DNA of 64,000 bases from Bacteroidales bacterium (GCA_017469425.1 JAFUGJ010000001.1:1-64000); one strand, 5' to 3'. Numbered from the stretch's first letter, positions 42,878-52,667 are shown. A program made the numbers and translations. Notes: a model not told the origin generated them from the letters alone.

Positions 42878-45202
42878 ATGAAGGGCAATTTGATCATAGT
42901 GGAATCGCCTACCAAGGCGCGTGAAATAAACGCATTCCTGAAAAACGACCCCTCCGGATACAAGGTTGTGTCGAGCAAAGGGCACATCCGCGACCTCAAC
43001 GAAAAGAAACTCAGCGTGGATGTGGACGGCGGATTCGTGCCGGAATACGAGATTCCTGCAGGCAAGAAGAAACTGGTTGCGGAACTGAAGGCCCAGGCCG
43101 AAGAAGCACAGACCGTTTACCTTGCAGCCGACCCTGACCGTGAAGGAGAAGCCATCGCCTGGCATCTTGCAGTCACGCTGGGGCTGGATCCCGCCCGCAC
43201 CAGGCGAATCACCTACCACGAGATTACCAAAAAAGCCATAGAAGAAGCTCTCACCAAACCCCGGGAGCTGGACATGAACCTGGTGAACGCACAACAGGCC
43301 CGCCGCGTGCTCGACCGCCTGGTAGGTTTCGAACTCTCCCCAGTGCTCTGGAAAAAGATAAACCGTGGCCTTTCAGCCGGACGCGTGCAGAGCGTCGCGC
43401 TCAGGCTCGTGGTGGACAAGGAGAGGGAAATCATGGCATTCAGGCCCGAAGCATACTATCGCACAGAAGGGCAGTTCAAAACCGCCGACGGCGCCACTTT
43501 GAAGGGTTCTCTTGACACCCGTTTCAAAAATGCGGAAGAAGCCGAAAAGTTCCTCGTTGACAGCATCGGCGCAAGCTACAGCATCGCCTCCGTGGAAAAG
43601 AGCGACGCCGTGCGCTATCCCGCAGCCCCTTTCACCACTTCCACGCTTCAGCAGGAAGCGTCGCGCAAGCTCCGCCTCAGCGTGAGCCAGACCATGCGCC
43701 TGGCGCAGACCCTCTATGAGAAAGGTCTCATCACCTACATGCGTACCGACTCCACGAACCTTTCGCAGCTCGCCCTCGGCACCGCAAAAAAGTTCATTAC
43801 GGACAATTTCGGCCCCGAGTATTCGCATCCCCGCAAATACACCACCCGCAGCAAGGGAGCGCAGGAGGCCCACGAAGCCATACGCCCCACCTTCATAGAC
43901 AACACCGACATTGCCGGTACTGCCCAGGAGAAGGCCCTGTACAACCTGATATGGAAGCGCACCGTCGCATCGCAGATGGCGGAAGCCAAACTCCTCAACA
44001 CATCCATCCGCATTGCATCCGACAAACGCAGCGAGCGATTCGTTTCGGAAGCATCGGAAATCCTCTTCGACGGCTTCCTCAAAGTGTACATGGAAGGCTC
44101 CGACGACGACGGCACCGAAACCGACCTCACGATTCTTCCCGAAACCCGCAAGGGAGATGCCCTCACCGCAACGGAAATCAATTCCGAATGCAAGTTCACC
44201 CGCGCCCCGCAGCGCTACACCGAGGCTTCGCTTGTAAAGAAGCTGGAAGAACTCGGCATCGGACGCCCGTCCACCTATGCACCAACCATCACCACGCTTA
44301 CCACCACACGCGGCTACATCACCCGTGGAAACCGCGAAGGCACCGCCGTGGAAGTGAGCAACTTCAAGCTCAAAGGCTCCAATGTCAGCACCAGCACCAA
44401 GAAAGAAATCGTGGGAGAGGACAAGGCAAAGCTCCTGCCCCAGGATGTGGGTCTGCTGGTTACCGACTATCTGGTGGAGAACTTCCCCGAAATCATGGAC
44501 TACAACTACACCGCGACGGTGGAAGACAGCCTGGACAAGATAGCCGAGGGCAAAGAGGACTGGAAGAAGTACCTGGGCAAGATTTATCCTCCTTTCCACA
44601 AAGTGGTGGAAGAAAAGATGCACGACGGGCAGTACCAGCACACCGAGAGGGTGCTTGGAGTCGACCCCGCAGACGGACTGCAGGTTGTTGCCAAGTATGG
44701 CCAGTTCGGGGCTTATGTGCAGAAAGGCGAAGGCGAGAACCGCCGCTACGCAAGCCTGGAGAAAGGCCAGCTGATTGAAACCATCAGCATGGAGGAAGCG
44801 CTGAAACTGCTTTCGCTTCCGAGAAATCTCGGACAGCATGAGGGCGAAGATATAATCGTAACCAAAGGCCGCTTCGGCCCGTACATCAAACACGGCTCCA
44901 CCAACATCACCCTTCCCCGCAAGGCCGATCCGCTGAAAATAAGCCTTGAAGAATGCGTGGCCCTGATTGCGGAACAGAAACAACAGGCGCCGGAAAACAA
45001 TATCATAAAGGAATTCCCCGAAGCCGACATCAAGGTGATAAACGGCCGCTACGGCCCTTATATCAAGAGCGCCGGCAGCAACTTCCGCATACCCAAGGGC
45101 ACCGATGCCACGGCGCTCACGCTGGAGGACTGCCGCAACATTGTATCCGCCGGACCGGCCCCCTCCGGAAAAGGGAATTTCCGCCGCTTCAGAAAAAAAT
45201 AA
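42878..45202 (+). CDS. topA: DNA topoisomerase I
   Basis: A 774-residue type IA topoisomerase that relaxes negative supercoils. It begins KGNLIIVESPTKAREI (Toprim), then DPDREGEAIAWHL (metal-binding DxD region), and GLITYMRTDSTNLS with the catalytic Tyr at about 298. The C-terminus has repeated GRFGPYIKHG / GRYGPYIKSAG modules (Topo_C repeats) in place of Cys-type zinc fingers, usual for Bacteroidota. Start at 42878: the 14 codons upstream are in frame but lie in the promoter region. Confidence 0.97.
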   Translation: MKGNLIIVESPTKAREINAFLKNDPSGYKVVSSKGHIRDLNEKKLSVDVDGGFVPEYEIPAGKKKLVAELKAQAEEAQTVYLAADPDREGEAIAWHLAVTLGLDPARTRRITYHEITKKAIEEALTKPRELDMNLVNAQQARRVLDRLVGFELSPVLWKKINRGLSAGRVQSVALRLVVDKEREIMAFRPEAYYRTEGQFKTADGATLKGSLDTRFKNAEEAEKFLVDSIGASYSIASVEKSDAVRYPAAPFTTSTLQQEASRKLRLSVSQTMRLAQTLYEKGLITYMRTDSTNLSQLALGTAKKFITDNFGPEYSHPRKYTTRSKGAQEAHEAIRPTFIDNTDIAGTAQEKALYNLIWKRTVASQMAEAKLLNTSIRIASDKRSERFVSEASEILFDGFLKVYMEGSDDDGTETDLTILPETRKGDALTATEINSECKFTRAPQRYTEASLVKKLEELGIGRPSTYAPTITTLTTTRGYITRGNREGTAVEVSNFKLKGSNVSTSTKKEIVGEDKAKLLPQDVGLLVTDYLVENFPEIMDYNYTATVEDSLDKIAEGKEDWKKYLGKIYPPFHKVVEEKMHDGQYQHTERVLGVDPADGLQVVAKYGQFGAYVQKGEGENRRYASLEKGQLIETISMEEALKLLSLPRNLGQHEGEDIIVTKGRFGPYIKHGSTNITLPRKADPLKISLEECVALIAEQKQQAPENNIIKEFPEADIKVINGRYGPYIKSAGSNFRIPKGTDATALTLEDCRNIVSAGPAPSGKGNFRRFRKK

Positions 45203-45208
45203 TACGAT

Positions 45209-45718
45209 ATGGCTACTTATCAGTTGGACGACATCGACAGGAGAATCCTGTCATTCTTGGTGAAGGACGCCAGGATGGCGTACCTTGAAATTGCCCGCGA
45301 GTGCGGAGTGTCCGGAGCCGCCATCCACCAAAGGGTGCGCAAGCTGGAAGCGAGCGGTGTGATTACAGGCTCGCGCCTTCTCGTAAAGCCAAGTTCGCTG
45401 GGCCTCAATGTCTGTGCATTCGTCAGCATTTCCATTGCAGAAGCCAATAAATATCAAGAGGTTACGGAGTCGCTTAAAAAGATTCCTGAGATTGTGGAAT
45501 GTCATTTCGTGACAGGCACCTCGTCGCTGCTGGTAAAACTCTACTGCTTCGACAACGACCATCTGATGAGCGTGCTTCTGAACACTGTGCAGAACATCCC
45601 TTATGTGAAGTCCACCGATACGATGATTTCGCTTGACGAGGCTTTCGAACGCCAGGTTTGGGTAAAGGATTTCAAGAGTACCAGCTTCAAGTCATCGGCC
45701 AAGTCTGCCAAGAAGTAG
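45209..45718 (+). CDS. Lrp/AsnC-family transcriptional regulator
   Basis: A 169-residue regulator: N-terminal winged helix (LDDIDRRILSFLVKDARMAY, VSGAAIHQRVRKLEASGVI) and C-terminal RAM ligand domain (VCAFVSISIAEANKYQEVTE ... VTGTSSLLVKLYC). Members sense amino acids and assemble into octamers. The target genes are not evident. It is 6 bases after topA, probably co-transcribed. Its last 27 bases overlap ispD on the opposite strand; the Lys/Ser-rich tail (STSFKSSAKSAKK) is within that overlap. Confidence 0.93.
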   Translation: MATYQLDDIDRRILSFLVKDARMAYLEIARECGVSGAAIHQRVRKLEASGVITGSRLLVKPSSLGLNVCAFVSISIAEANKYQEVTESLKKIPEIVECHFVTGTSSLLVKLYCFDNDHLMSVLLNTVQNIPYVKSTDTMISLDEAFERQVWVKDFKSTSFKSSAKSAKK

Positions 45719-46402
45719 GAAAGACTGCGCCAGGACCAGATCGTCGGGTGTGGTGATTTTAAGGTTCTTCCTCTCTCCTTCGATGTAGGAGAGGGGAATT
45801 CCGTTTTTACGGGCAACCGAAGCATCATCGGTAAATTCCAGCGAATATGGCCGGGTGTAGGCTCCTCGCAGTTCTTCCGAAAGGAACATCTGGGGAGTCT
45901 GTGCGGCAAAGATGCGGCTGCGGTCGGGGTCGGAGCCTGCCGATGTCTGCAGCTCTCCCCCGGGCCCGCGTTCGAGAGCCTTCAGGGTATCCACGACAGG
46001 AAGCACGGGAATGAGGGCGCGGCAATGCTGCATCCGGGCGAACATTTCCTTGATAATGGCCGGACTTATCAGCGGGCGCACCCCGTCGTGAACTGCAACA
46101 ATGGCTCCATCCGGCACTTTGGCAAGTGCATTCTGCACGCTATGGAAACGGGTTATCCCACCCTTCACAAGTATTTGCGGCACATCGAAGGCGTTTTCAA
46201 GACACATCTGCTTCCATGTGGGCAGATGCATTTCGGGAAGCACCGTCACGACCTTTATGTCCGGAACGGCTCCGACAAAGGCAGAGATGCTGCGCTGCAG
46301 CACGGGAACGCCGTCCAGAGGCAGGAACTGCTTCGGAGTTGCAGACCCCATCCGGGAGCCGCTTCCTCCGGCAGTGAAGATTACATACTTTTTTCTATCC
46401 AT
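45692..46402 (-). CDS. ispD: 2-C-methyl-D-erythritol 4-phosphate cytidylyltransferase
   Basis: A 236-residue nucleotidyltransferase of the MEP isoprenoid pathway, joining CTP with methylerythritol phosphate. It has VIFTAGGSGSRMGSATPKQF (CTP-binding), VHDGVRPLISPAII and QTPQMFLSEELRGAY. Normal length. It converges on the Lrp-type gene with a 27-base overlap. Confidence 0.96.
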   Translation of the reverse strand: MDRKKYVIFTAGGSGSRMGSATPKQFLPLDGVPVLQRSISAFVGAVPDIKVVTVLPEMHLPTWKQMCLENAFDVPQILVKGGITRFHSVQNALAKVPDGAIVAVHDGVRPLISPAIIKEMFARMQHCRALIPVLPVVDTLKALERGPGGELQTSAGSDPDRSRIFAAQTPQMFLSEELRGAYTRPYSLEFTDDASVARKNGIPLSYIEGERKNLKITTPDDLVLAQSFLLLGRLGR

Positions 46403-46440
46403 ATCGCAGTAAAGCTATAGGCAAAATTAACTAAAATTCT

Positions 46441-46448
46441 TATATTTG
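46441..46448 (+). promoter_or_regulatory. Promoter -7 box for the mreB cluster
   Basis: TATATTTG, 25 bases before the mreB ATG. -33 not clear. Confidence 0.6.
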
Positions 46449-46473
46449 TTTGGTAAAAAATATTTGAACTCAA

Positions 46474-47499
46474 ATGGCATTTTCGTTTTTGAATCAAGAA
46501 CTGGCAATAGACCTCGGTACAGCCAACACCGTCATCTATCAAAACGACAATATCGTGCTGGACGAACCGAGTATCGTTGCCATCGACAATAACTCCAACA
46601 AGTGCATTGCCATAGGCAAGAAGGCCAAGCTGATGCAGGAAAGGACCAACCCCGGCATCAAGACAATCCGCCCCCTGCGCGACGGCGTGATTGCCGACTT
46701 CAACGCTGCGGAGATGATGATTCGCGGCTTTATCAAGGAAGTGAACAGCAAGCGCCACAGCATCTTCACCCCCAACCTGAAGGTGGTGGTGGGTATCCCT
46801 TCGGGTTCCACAGAAGTTGAAATCCGTGCAGTGCGCGACTCTTCCGAACATGCCGGCGGACGCGATGTGTTCCTCATCCACGAACCTATGGCCGCAGCCC
46901 TCGGCATCGGTCTCGAAGTGCTCGAACCCAAAGGGAACATGGTCGTGGACATAGGCGGCGGAACCACCGAAATCGCCGTCATCTCCCTCGGCGGCCTTGT
47001 AATCCAGGACAGCATCCGCACCGCAGGCGATGTGTTCACTACCGACATCCAGTACTATCTGCGCCAGCAGCACAACATCAAAGTCGGTGAAATCACCGCG
47101 GAAAAAATCAAGATTGCGGTGGGAGCCGTCATACCCAACCTCGACGAAGAGGCACCGGAGCCCTTCATCGTGCGGGGCCCCAACATCATGACAGCCCACC
47201 CCGTGGAAGCTACCATCACCCACGACGAAATCGCCCACTGCCTTGACAAGTCAATAGCCAAGATTGAAACTTCCATCCTTCATGTGCTGGAGCTCACTCC
47301 TCCGGAGCTATATTCCGACATCGTGGACAACGGAATCTTCCTCTCAGGCGGCGGCGCTCTGCTGCGCGGGCTTGCAAAACGCCTTTCCGACAAGGTCAAC
47401 ATCCCCTTCCATGTTTCGGAGGACCCCCTCCACGCCGTGGGTCGCGGAACCTGCCTTGCCCTCAAGAATACCGACAACTATCCTTTCCTTATGCGCTAA
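46474..47499 (+). CDS. mreB: Rod shape-determining protein MreB
   Basis: A 341-residue actin homologue that organises cell-wall elongation at the membrane. It has the nucleotide-binding phosphate 1 loop (IDLGTANTVIYQND, about 10-23), VVVGIPSGSTEVEIRAV, and MVVDIGGGTTEIAVISLGG (phosphate 2, about 155-173), and the C-terminal GIFLSGGGALLRGL. It is the first gene of mreB-mreC-mreD-mrdA-rodA. Confidence 0.98.
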   Translation: MAFSFLNQELAIDLGTANTVIYQNDNIVLDEPSIVAIDNNSNKCIAIGKKAKLMQERTNPGIKTIRPLRDGVIADFNAAEMMIRGFIKEVNSKRHSIFTPNLKVVVGIPSGSTEVEIRAVRDSSEHAGGRDVFLIHEPMAAALGIGLEVLEPKGNMVVDIGGGTTEIAVISLGGLVIQDSIRTAGDVFTTDIQYYLRQQHNIKVGEITAEKIKIAVGAVIPNLDEEAPEPFIVRGPNIMTAHPVEATITHDEIAHCLDKSIAKIETSILHVLELTPPELYSDIVDNGIFLSGGGALLRGLAKRLSDKVNIPFHVSEDPLHAVGRGTCLALKNTDNYPFLMR

Positions 47500-47502
47500 A
47501 CT

Positions 47503-48327
47503 GTGGGGGCGGAAAGAAACAGATACAGTGCTGTTCTGACTGCGGCGGTCTTCGTTCTGATGGAGATTGCCGCAATCGTTCTTCTCACACATACCAGGAG
47601 CATGCAGGACATCTGGCTCAACAAAGCGTCGCACCGGGTGCTCGGGGCCCTCTGGAAAAGCGGGGAAAGCGTGCGCAATTATTTCTCCCTCGGAGAGCAG
47701 AACCGCATCCTCGCCGCGGAAAACCTGGCATTGTCAGTGCAGCTGCGCGAATATGCCCAGGAGGACCTCGCAAAGCGGATGAATCCCATGCGTGACTCCA
47801 TATCCGGAAGTTTCCGCTACATCCCTGCAAGCATCGTAAAAGCCAGCCGCAACTCGCAGCACAATTACATCATCCTCAACAAAGGCTCCGAAGACGGCGT
47901 AAAGCCCCAGACCGGCATCATCACCACCCACGGCGTGGTGGGAGTGGTGCAGGCCGTGGACAAGCACTACTCCTACGGGCTTTCGCTGATGAACACAATG
48001 CTGAGCGTAAGCGCACGCATAGGGCACACCGGTCTGGTTGCACCACTTGAATGGGATGGCCGCAGGAGCGACGGAGCCATCATGCGCAACCTTCCGCTCC
48101 ATCAGGCCATTACGCCTGGCGACACCGTGTGGACCAGCGGTTTTTCGTCAGTATTTCCTGCCGACATACCCATAGGAACCACAGGAAAGGTCAGGATGGT
48201 TGACGGCAGCATGAACGAGGCGGAAGTGAATCTGTTTCAGGATTTCGGAGCCATGCGCTATGTGATTATCACGGAAAACATCGACAAAGACGAAATATCG
48301 GGCCTGGAAAAAGCCGCGGCAAAATAA
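47503..48327 (+). CDS. mreC: Rod shape-determining protein MreC
   Basis: A 274-residue MreC: one N-terminal transmembrane helix (about 9-28), a short coiled coil (about 60-88), and the beta-rich periplasmic domain with NSQHNYIILNKGSEDGVKPQ and GVVGVVQAVDKHYSYGLSLM. It starts with GTG 3 bases after the mreB stop. It links MreB to PBP2. Confidence 0.95.
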   Translation: MGAERNRYSAVLTAAVFVLMEIAAIVLLTHTRSMQDIWLNKASHRVLGALWKSGESVRNYFSLGEQNRILAAENLALSVQLREYAQEDLAKRMNPMRDSISGSFRYIPASIVKASRNSQHNYIILNKGSEDGVKPQTGIITTHGVVGVVQAVDKHYSYGLSLMNTMLSVSARIGHTGLVAPLEWDGRRSDGAIMRNLPLHQAITPGDTVWTSGFSSVFPADIPIGTTGKVRMVDGSMNEAEVNLFQDFGAMRYVIITENIDKDEISGLEKAAAK

Positions 48328-48848
48328 TGGGAAACAAACGCTACATATTCACTTACCTGGCACTGCTTGCAATCCAGATTGTGGTAGGAAACTATCTCAA
48401 TCTCACCCAGTATGCAGTGCTGATATGGCTGCCGGTAATGATTATGAGCCTGCCCGTGACCTTCAGCACCCTGGCCGTACTGCTGGTTTCGTTCGCCACG
48501 GGGCTTGCAGCCGACTTCTTCACCCATGGCGTGCTTGGGTTGTCCGTCATTCCCCTGCTGGTGGTCGGCTATGCCCGCAATTTCATCATCCGCCTGGTTT
48601 TCGGCACCGAGCTCCTTTCCCGTAAAGAGGACATTTCCACGCATAAGCAGGGCATAGGGAAGGTATCCCTCTCCACTTTCATCGCCACCGCCCTGTTCTT
48701 CCTCATCTACATCCCCATCGATGCGGCAGGCACCCGCAGCCTTGCCTTTTTGCTCGTGCGCGGGGCAATTTCGATTTCCGCAAGCACCGCCGTCTCCATA
48801 TACCTGGCAGGCGTGCTCGCTCCAAGGGAGGCCGACCGATGGAAGTAA
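48327..48848 (+). CDS. mreD: Rod shape-determining protein MreD
   Basis: A 173-residue integral membrane protein with about five hydrophobic helices, recognised mainly from its place between mreC and mrdA, its size and its topology (IWLPVMIMSLPVTFSTLAVL and LLVSFATGLAADFFTHGVLG fit the family). Start overlaps the mreC stop by one base. Confidence 0.9.
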   Translation: MGNKRYIFTYLALLAIQIVVGNYLNLTQYAVLIWLPVMIMSLPVTFSTLAVLLVSFATGLAADFFTHGVLGLSVIPLLVVGYARNFIIRLVFGTELLSRKEDISTHKQGIGKVSLSTFIATALFFLIYIPIDAAGTRSLAFLLVRGAISISASTAVSIYLAGVLAPREADRWK

Positions 48849-50671
48849 ACCGCAACCGCATCCTGGTTATCGGGCTGTGGGTGGTGATTACCATCCTTCT
48901 GGGCAGGATTTTCTATATCCAGATTATCGACTCGTCGTACAAGCGCGACGCCCAGAACAACTCCATGGTCTATACGACCATCTACCCTCCCCGGGGCATC
49001 ATCTACGACCGCAACGGAGAAGTGCTGGTTGGCAACCGCGTCTGCTACGACATCATGGTCACTCCGCGCGAAATCCGGGCTTTCGACACCCTCGCCCTGG
49101 CCTCCGTGCTGGAAATCGATACCACATGGCTGCGTTCGCAACTCGACTACTATCGGAAATACCGCTCACGAATAGGTTTCCGCACCCTTCAGTTTGCGAA
49201 ACAGGTGTCGGTGGAACGCTATATGAAATTCGCAGAACGCGCCTACGACTTCCCGGGTTTCAGCGCGCAGGTACGAACCGTGCGGGATTATCCCTTCAAC
49301 GCCGGAGGAAACCTTCTGGGATATGTGTCAGAGGTGAACGACCGCGACATCGAAAGGGAACCGGAAGCCTACCGCAGCGGTGATTTCATAGGAAAAACGG
49401 GGCTTGAAGCTGCCCGGGAAAAGGATTTAAGGGGCGAAAAGGGTTATCATGTGTACCTGCGCGACTCCCGCAACAAAGTGCAGAATTCCTACAAGGAAGG
49501 CGAATACGACAAAGAAGCAGTGCCGGGAAAGGACATAGTGACCACCATCGACGCCCATCTGCAGCAGTACGGGCAGGAGCTCATGCACGGAAAGAAAGGC
49601 AGCCTGATTGCCATCGAACCTTCAACCGGAGAAATCCTTGCAATGGTGTCGAGCCCCTGCATCGATGTGGATGTGCTTTCCGACATAGGCAGCCACTATG
49701 CAGCCATTGCAGCCGACCCGGGCAAACCGATGTTCAACCGCACAGTAATGGCCTCATATCCCCCCGGGTCGGTATTCAAACTGGTGAACGGGCTGATAGG
49801 ACTGCAGGAAGGGGTGCTCGAGCCCTGGTACCAGTATCCCTGCAGTCACGGATACGCCTACACAAAGAGCCGCAAGCTCGGATGCCACGGGCACCGCAGC
49901 CCACTTCGCCTCGACGAAGCCGTGATGATGAGCTGCAACGCCTACTTCTGCTATGTACTCAAAAACCTTCTTGAGAACACGCGCTACGACTCAGTGGACG
50001 ATGCCTTCGACAAATGGCGGGAATATGTCCTGAGTTTCGGTTTCGGGCAGAAACTGGGAAGCGACTTCCCTTCCGAACTCGGAGGCAACATCCCCACTTC
50101 CAAACTCTACGACAAACGCTACGGACGACGCCGCTGGAAAACCTCGAATGTAATTTCCCTTTCCATCGGGCAGGGAGAAATAGGTGCCACGCCCTTGCAG
50201 ATTGCAAATCTCGCCGCCATAATGGCGAACCGGGGCTATTACTACATCCCGCACATCGTCAAGGATTCCGACAGCCTCAGCATAGACCCCAAATACAAAG
50301 AGAAGCACTATACCATGGTTGACACTTCCCACTTCTCCAAGGTCATAGGGGGCATGTGGATGGCCGTGAACGGAGGCCCGGGAGCCGGAGGCACTGCCGG
50401 AATGGCTTGCGTGCCGGGACTGGACATCTGCGGCAAGACCGGCACGGCGCAGAATCCCCACGGGGCCGACAATTCCGTGTTCATCTGCTTCGCGCCAAGG
50501 GAGAATCCCAAGATTGCCGTGGTAGGATACATAGAAAATGCAGGATGGGGCGGCTCATGGGCTTGCCCGCTGGCATCGCTGCTGATAGAAAAATATCTTC
50601 TTGGGCAGACTACGCGTCCGGAACTTGAAGAAAGAATGATGAAAACCACTTTCAATGTACGAGGGAACTGA
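48839..50671 (+). CDS. mrdA: Penicillin-binding protein 2
   Basis: A 610-residue class B PBP, the elongation transpeptidase. It has an N-terminal membrane helix (about 6-27), the pedestal with YPPRGIIYDRNGEVLVGNRV, and the transpeptidase domain: SxxK in MASYPPGSVFKLVN (Ser-Val-Phe-Lys), Ser-Cys-Asn in MMSCNAYFCYVL, and CGKTGTAQNPHG. It begins 10 bases inside mreD and ends 17 bases inside rodA, so the cluster is translationally coupled. Confidence 0.96.
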   Translation: MEVNRNRILVIGLWVVITILLGRIFYIQIIDSSYKRDAQNNSMVYTTIYPPRGIIYDRNGEVLVGNRVCYDIMVTPREIRAFDTLALASVLEIDTTWLRSQLDYYRKYRSRIGFRTLQFAKQVSVERYMKFAERAYDFPGFSAQVRTVRDYPFNAGGNLLGYVSEVNDRDIEREPEAYRSGDFIGKTGLEAAREKDLRGEKGYHVYLRDSRNKVQNSYKEGEYDKEAVPGKDIVTTIDAHLQQYGQELMHGKKGSLIAIEPSTGEILAMVSSPCIDVDVLSDIGSHYAAIAADPGKPMFNRTVMASYPPGSVFKLVNGLIGLQEGVLEPWYQYPCSHGYAYTKSRKLGCHGHRSPLRLDEAVMMSCNAYFCYVLKNLLENTRYDSVDDAFDKWREYVLSFGFGQKLGSDFPSELGGNIPTSKLYDKRYGRRRWKTSNVISLSIGQGEIGATPLQIANLAAIMANRGYYYIPHIVKDSDSLSIDPKYKEKHYTMVDTSHFSKVIGGMWMAVNGGPGAGGTAGMACVPGLDICGKTGTAQNPHGADNSVFICFAPRENPKIAVVGYIENAGWGGSWACPLASLLIEKYLLGQTTRPELEERMMKTTFNVRGN

Positions 50672-51947
50672 CAGAGGCATAAAAAGTACGATAGACTGGA
50701 TGCTGATTGCAATCTATCTGCTGCTGGTCCTGATTGGCTGGCTGAATGTGTATGCCTCCATCCATTCTCCGGAAATCGGGAATCCGCTGGACTTCGGGCT
50801 GCGCAGCGGCAAACAGTTCGTGTGGATTCTCACGGCCTTCGCGCTGGCGTTTGTCATATTGTTCATCGTGAATCCACGGCTATGGGAGGTCCTGGCATCG
50901 CCTGGATACCTCTTGGTGCTGGTGCTGCTGGTTGCCGTCATTTTCCTCGGCTCCGAGCATAAAGGGTCGCATTCCTGGTTCTCCGTAGGGCCCATCAGTT
51001 TCCAGCCTGCGGAAATCTCGAAGATAACCACTTCGCTGCTGCTGGCGGGCATAATGAGCCGACAGAATTTCTCGCTCGCCCGCTGGAAGGATTTCTGGAT
51101 TACGGCGCTGGTGCTTGGCCTTCCCATGCTGGTAATCCTTGCCGAAAACGAGACCGGGTCGGCCCTGGTTTATGTGGGGATGATTTTCGTACTCTACCGC
51201 GAAGGGCTGCCGGGGATGATTCTGGTGCTTATCGGCCTGTGCGTGGTATTTTTCATCCTGACGCTGAAAACCTCGCCAATGGTGTCACTGATTGTGCTGG
51301 GAGTGATGGGCCTGCTATACCTGTGGTTCCTCCTGCGCAACACACGACCTCTATCGCGCGAAAGACGCTCGTCACTCTGGCTGCTGGCCCTTGCCGTAGT
51401 GGTTTACGCCGGGCTGGTGTTCTCCACCGACTTTGCTTTCAACCACATCCTGCAGGACCACCAGCGACTGCGCATCGAAGTGCTTCTCGGATTGAAGGAC
51501 GACCCCATGGGAGTCGGGTACAATGTGCGTCAGTCGATGATTGCAATAGGCTCCGGCGGCTTCTTCGGAAAGGGTTTTCTCAATGGCACGCAGAACACCG
51601 GAGGCTTCGTGCCGGAGCAAAGCACCGACTTCATCTTCTGCACCGTGGGAGAGGAATGGGGATTCTTCGGATGCATGGTCGTAATCGTGCTGTATGGAAT
51701 TCTCATCAGCAGGATTCTGGCCGATGCAGAGCGCTCCCGCGAAAGTTTCACGCGCATCTACGGTTACTGCGTGGCCGCATGCCTCTTCATGCACCTGTTC
51801 ATCAATATCGGCATGACCATAGGCATCATGCCCGTCATCGGCATCCCGCTGCCATTCCTCAGTTATGGAGGCTCATCGCTGTGGGCCTTCACGGTACTGC
51901 TTTTCATCTTCATAGCGCTCAACCGGCAGGAGAAGAAATATTTTTAA
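50655..51947 (+). CDS. rodA: Rod shape-determining protein RodA
   Basis: A 430-residue SEDS peptidoglycan polymerase partner of PBP2. It has about ten transmembrane helices, and motifs FSVGPISFQPAEISKITTSL (about 109-128), QSMIAIGSGGFFGKGFLNGT (about 293-312), FVPEQSTDFIFCTVGEEWGF with the catalytic-type Asp, and GIPLPFLSYGGSSLW at the C-terminus. Confidence 0.96.
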   Translation: MYEGTDRGIKSTIDWMLIAIYLLLVLIGWLNVYASIHSPEIGNPLDFGLRSGKQFVWILTAFALAFVILFIVNPRLWEVLASPGYLLVLVLLVAVIFLGSEHKGSHSWFSVGPISFQPAEISKITTSLLLAGIMSRQNFSLARWKDFWITALVLGLPMLVILAENETGSALVYVGMIFVLYREGLPGMILVLIGLCVVFFILTLKTSPMVSLIVLGVMGLLYLWFLLRNTRPLSRERRSSLWLLALAVVVYAGLVFSTDFAFNHILQDHQRLRIEVLLGLKDDPMGVGYNVRQSMIAIGSGGFFGKGFLNGTQNTGGFVPEQSTDFIFCTVGEEWGFFGCMVVIVLYGILISRILADAERSRESFTRIYGYCVAACLFMHLFINIGMTIGIMPVIGIPLPFLSYGGSSLWAFTVLLFIFIALNRQEKKYF

Positions 51948-51997
51948 TTATTAAGAGAATTTATTATATTGTGGCTGGACAATTAAAATTTTAAGTT

Positions 51998-52600
51998 ATG
52001 GCAAAGAAACTGATACGGCATCTGAATGACATCAGCAAGATTCATCATCGCGCCGCTTTTACCGATGTTCTAAAACACACAGCCCCAAAACCTTCGCAGT
52101 TTCTTACCCTGGCAGGAGAACGGTACTCATGCCGCTCTTTCGACACCCGGGAAGTTCCGGACGAACTTGTGGAATCCATTCTTGAAGCTGCAAGGCTGGC
52201 TCCTACCGCCTGCAATTATCAACCCGTGCATGTTTGGGTGGTCCGCACGGAAGAAGCCCTGGAAAAACTTGGCAAGACAACGCAGTACCTTTATGGCTCC
52301 CGCCTGGTATTCATTGTAGGATGCAACCCTTCAGAAGCCTGGGTGCGCAAATATGACGAAAAGAACGGGGCCGAAGTCGATGCGGCCATCGTAGGCACGC
52401 ACATAATGATGGAAGCGGCAGACCTCGGACTTGGCAGCGTATGGGTAGGATCGTTCGACCCGGCGGCCATCGCGGAAGCCTTCCCGGAAGTTGCCGGATG
52501 GGAAATCGTGGCGCTCTTCCCTGTAGGTTACCCTGCCGGTGCTCCCGCCCCAAGGCACGCCCAGCGGAAGCCCATTGAAGAATTTGCCAGCGAGTTGTAA
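51998..52600 (+). CDS. Nitroreductase family protein
   Basis: A 200-residue FMN-dependent oxidoreductase. It has RYSCRSFDTREVPDELVESI (FMN phosphate-binding Arg region), AARLAPTACNYQPVHVWVV, and AADLGLGSVWVGSFDPAAIA with ALFPVGYPA. The size fits small nitroreductases that act as homodimers. Physiological substrate unknown. It starts 50 bases after rodA and probably has its own promoter, although none is clear. It is the last housekeeping protein gene before tRNA-Leu and the accessory region. Confidence 0.9.
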   Translation: MAKKLIRHLNDISKIHHRAAFTDVLKHTAPKPSQFLTLAGERYSCRSFDTREVPDELVESILEAARLAPTACNYQPVHVWVVRTEEALEKLGKTTQYLYGSRLVFIVGCNPSEAWVRKYDEKNGAEVDAAIVGTHIMMEAADLGLGSVWVGSFDPAAIAEAFPEVAGWEIVALFPVGYPAGAPAPRHAQRKPIEEFASEL

Positions 52601-52607
52601 TTTTTAC

Positions 52608-52615
52608 TATCTTTG
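52608..52615 (+). promoter_or_regulatory. Promoter -7 box for tRNA-Leu
   Basis: TATCTTTG, 8 bases after the nitroreductase stop and 55 bases before the tRNA. A -33 TTG/TTTG would lie inside the nitroreductase end; TTTG in GAATTTGCC is a little too far to call. Confidence 0.6.
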
Positions 52616-52620
52616 CAGCC

Positions 52621-52667
52621 GCAAGGCGGACTCCCGCCGAGGCGCCAGCCTCCCGGCCTCCCCTTGC
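52621..52667 (+). other. Structured 5' leader of pre-tRNA-Leu
   Basis: A 47-base GC-rich segment bounded by GCAAGG and CCTTGC that can pair, with an internal GAGGC-GCCA-GCCTC hairpin. The stretch CTCCCGCCGAGGC resembles the tRNA 3' end GTCCCGCCCGAGGC further on, so it may be a decayed tRNA fragment or a folded leader removed by RNase P. Confidence 0.4.

Noticed and set aside
43373-44983. A 536-codon open frame on the minus strand
   Set aside because: Antisense to topA; topA motifs are intact over the whole length, and the antisense product looks like random low-complexity sequence.
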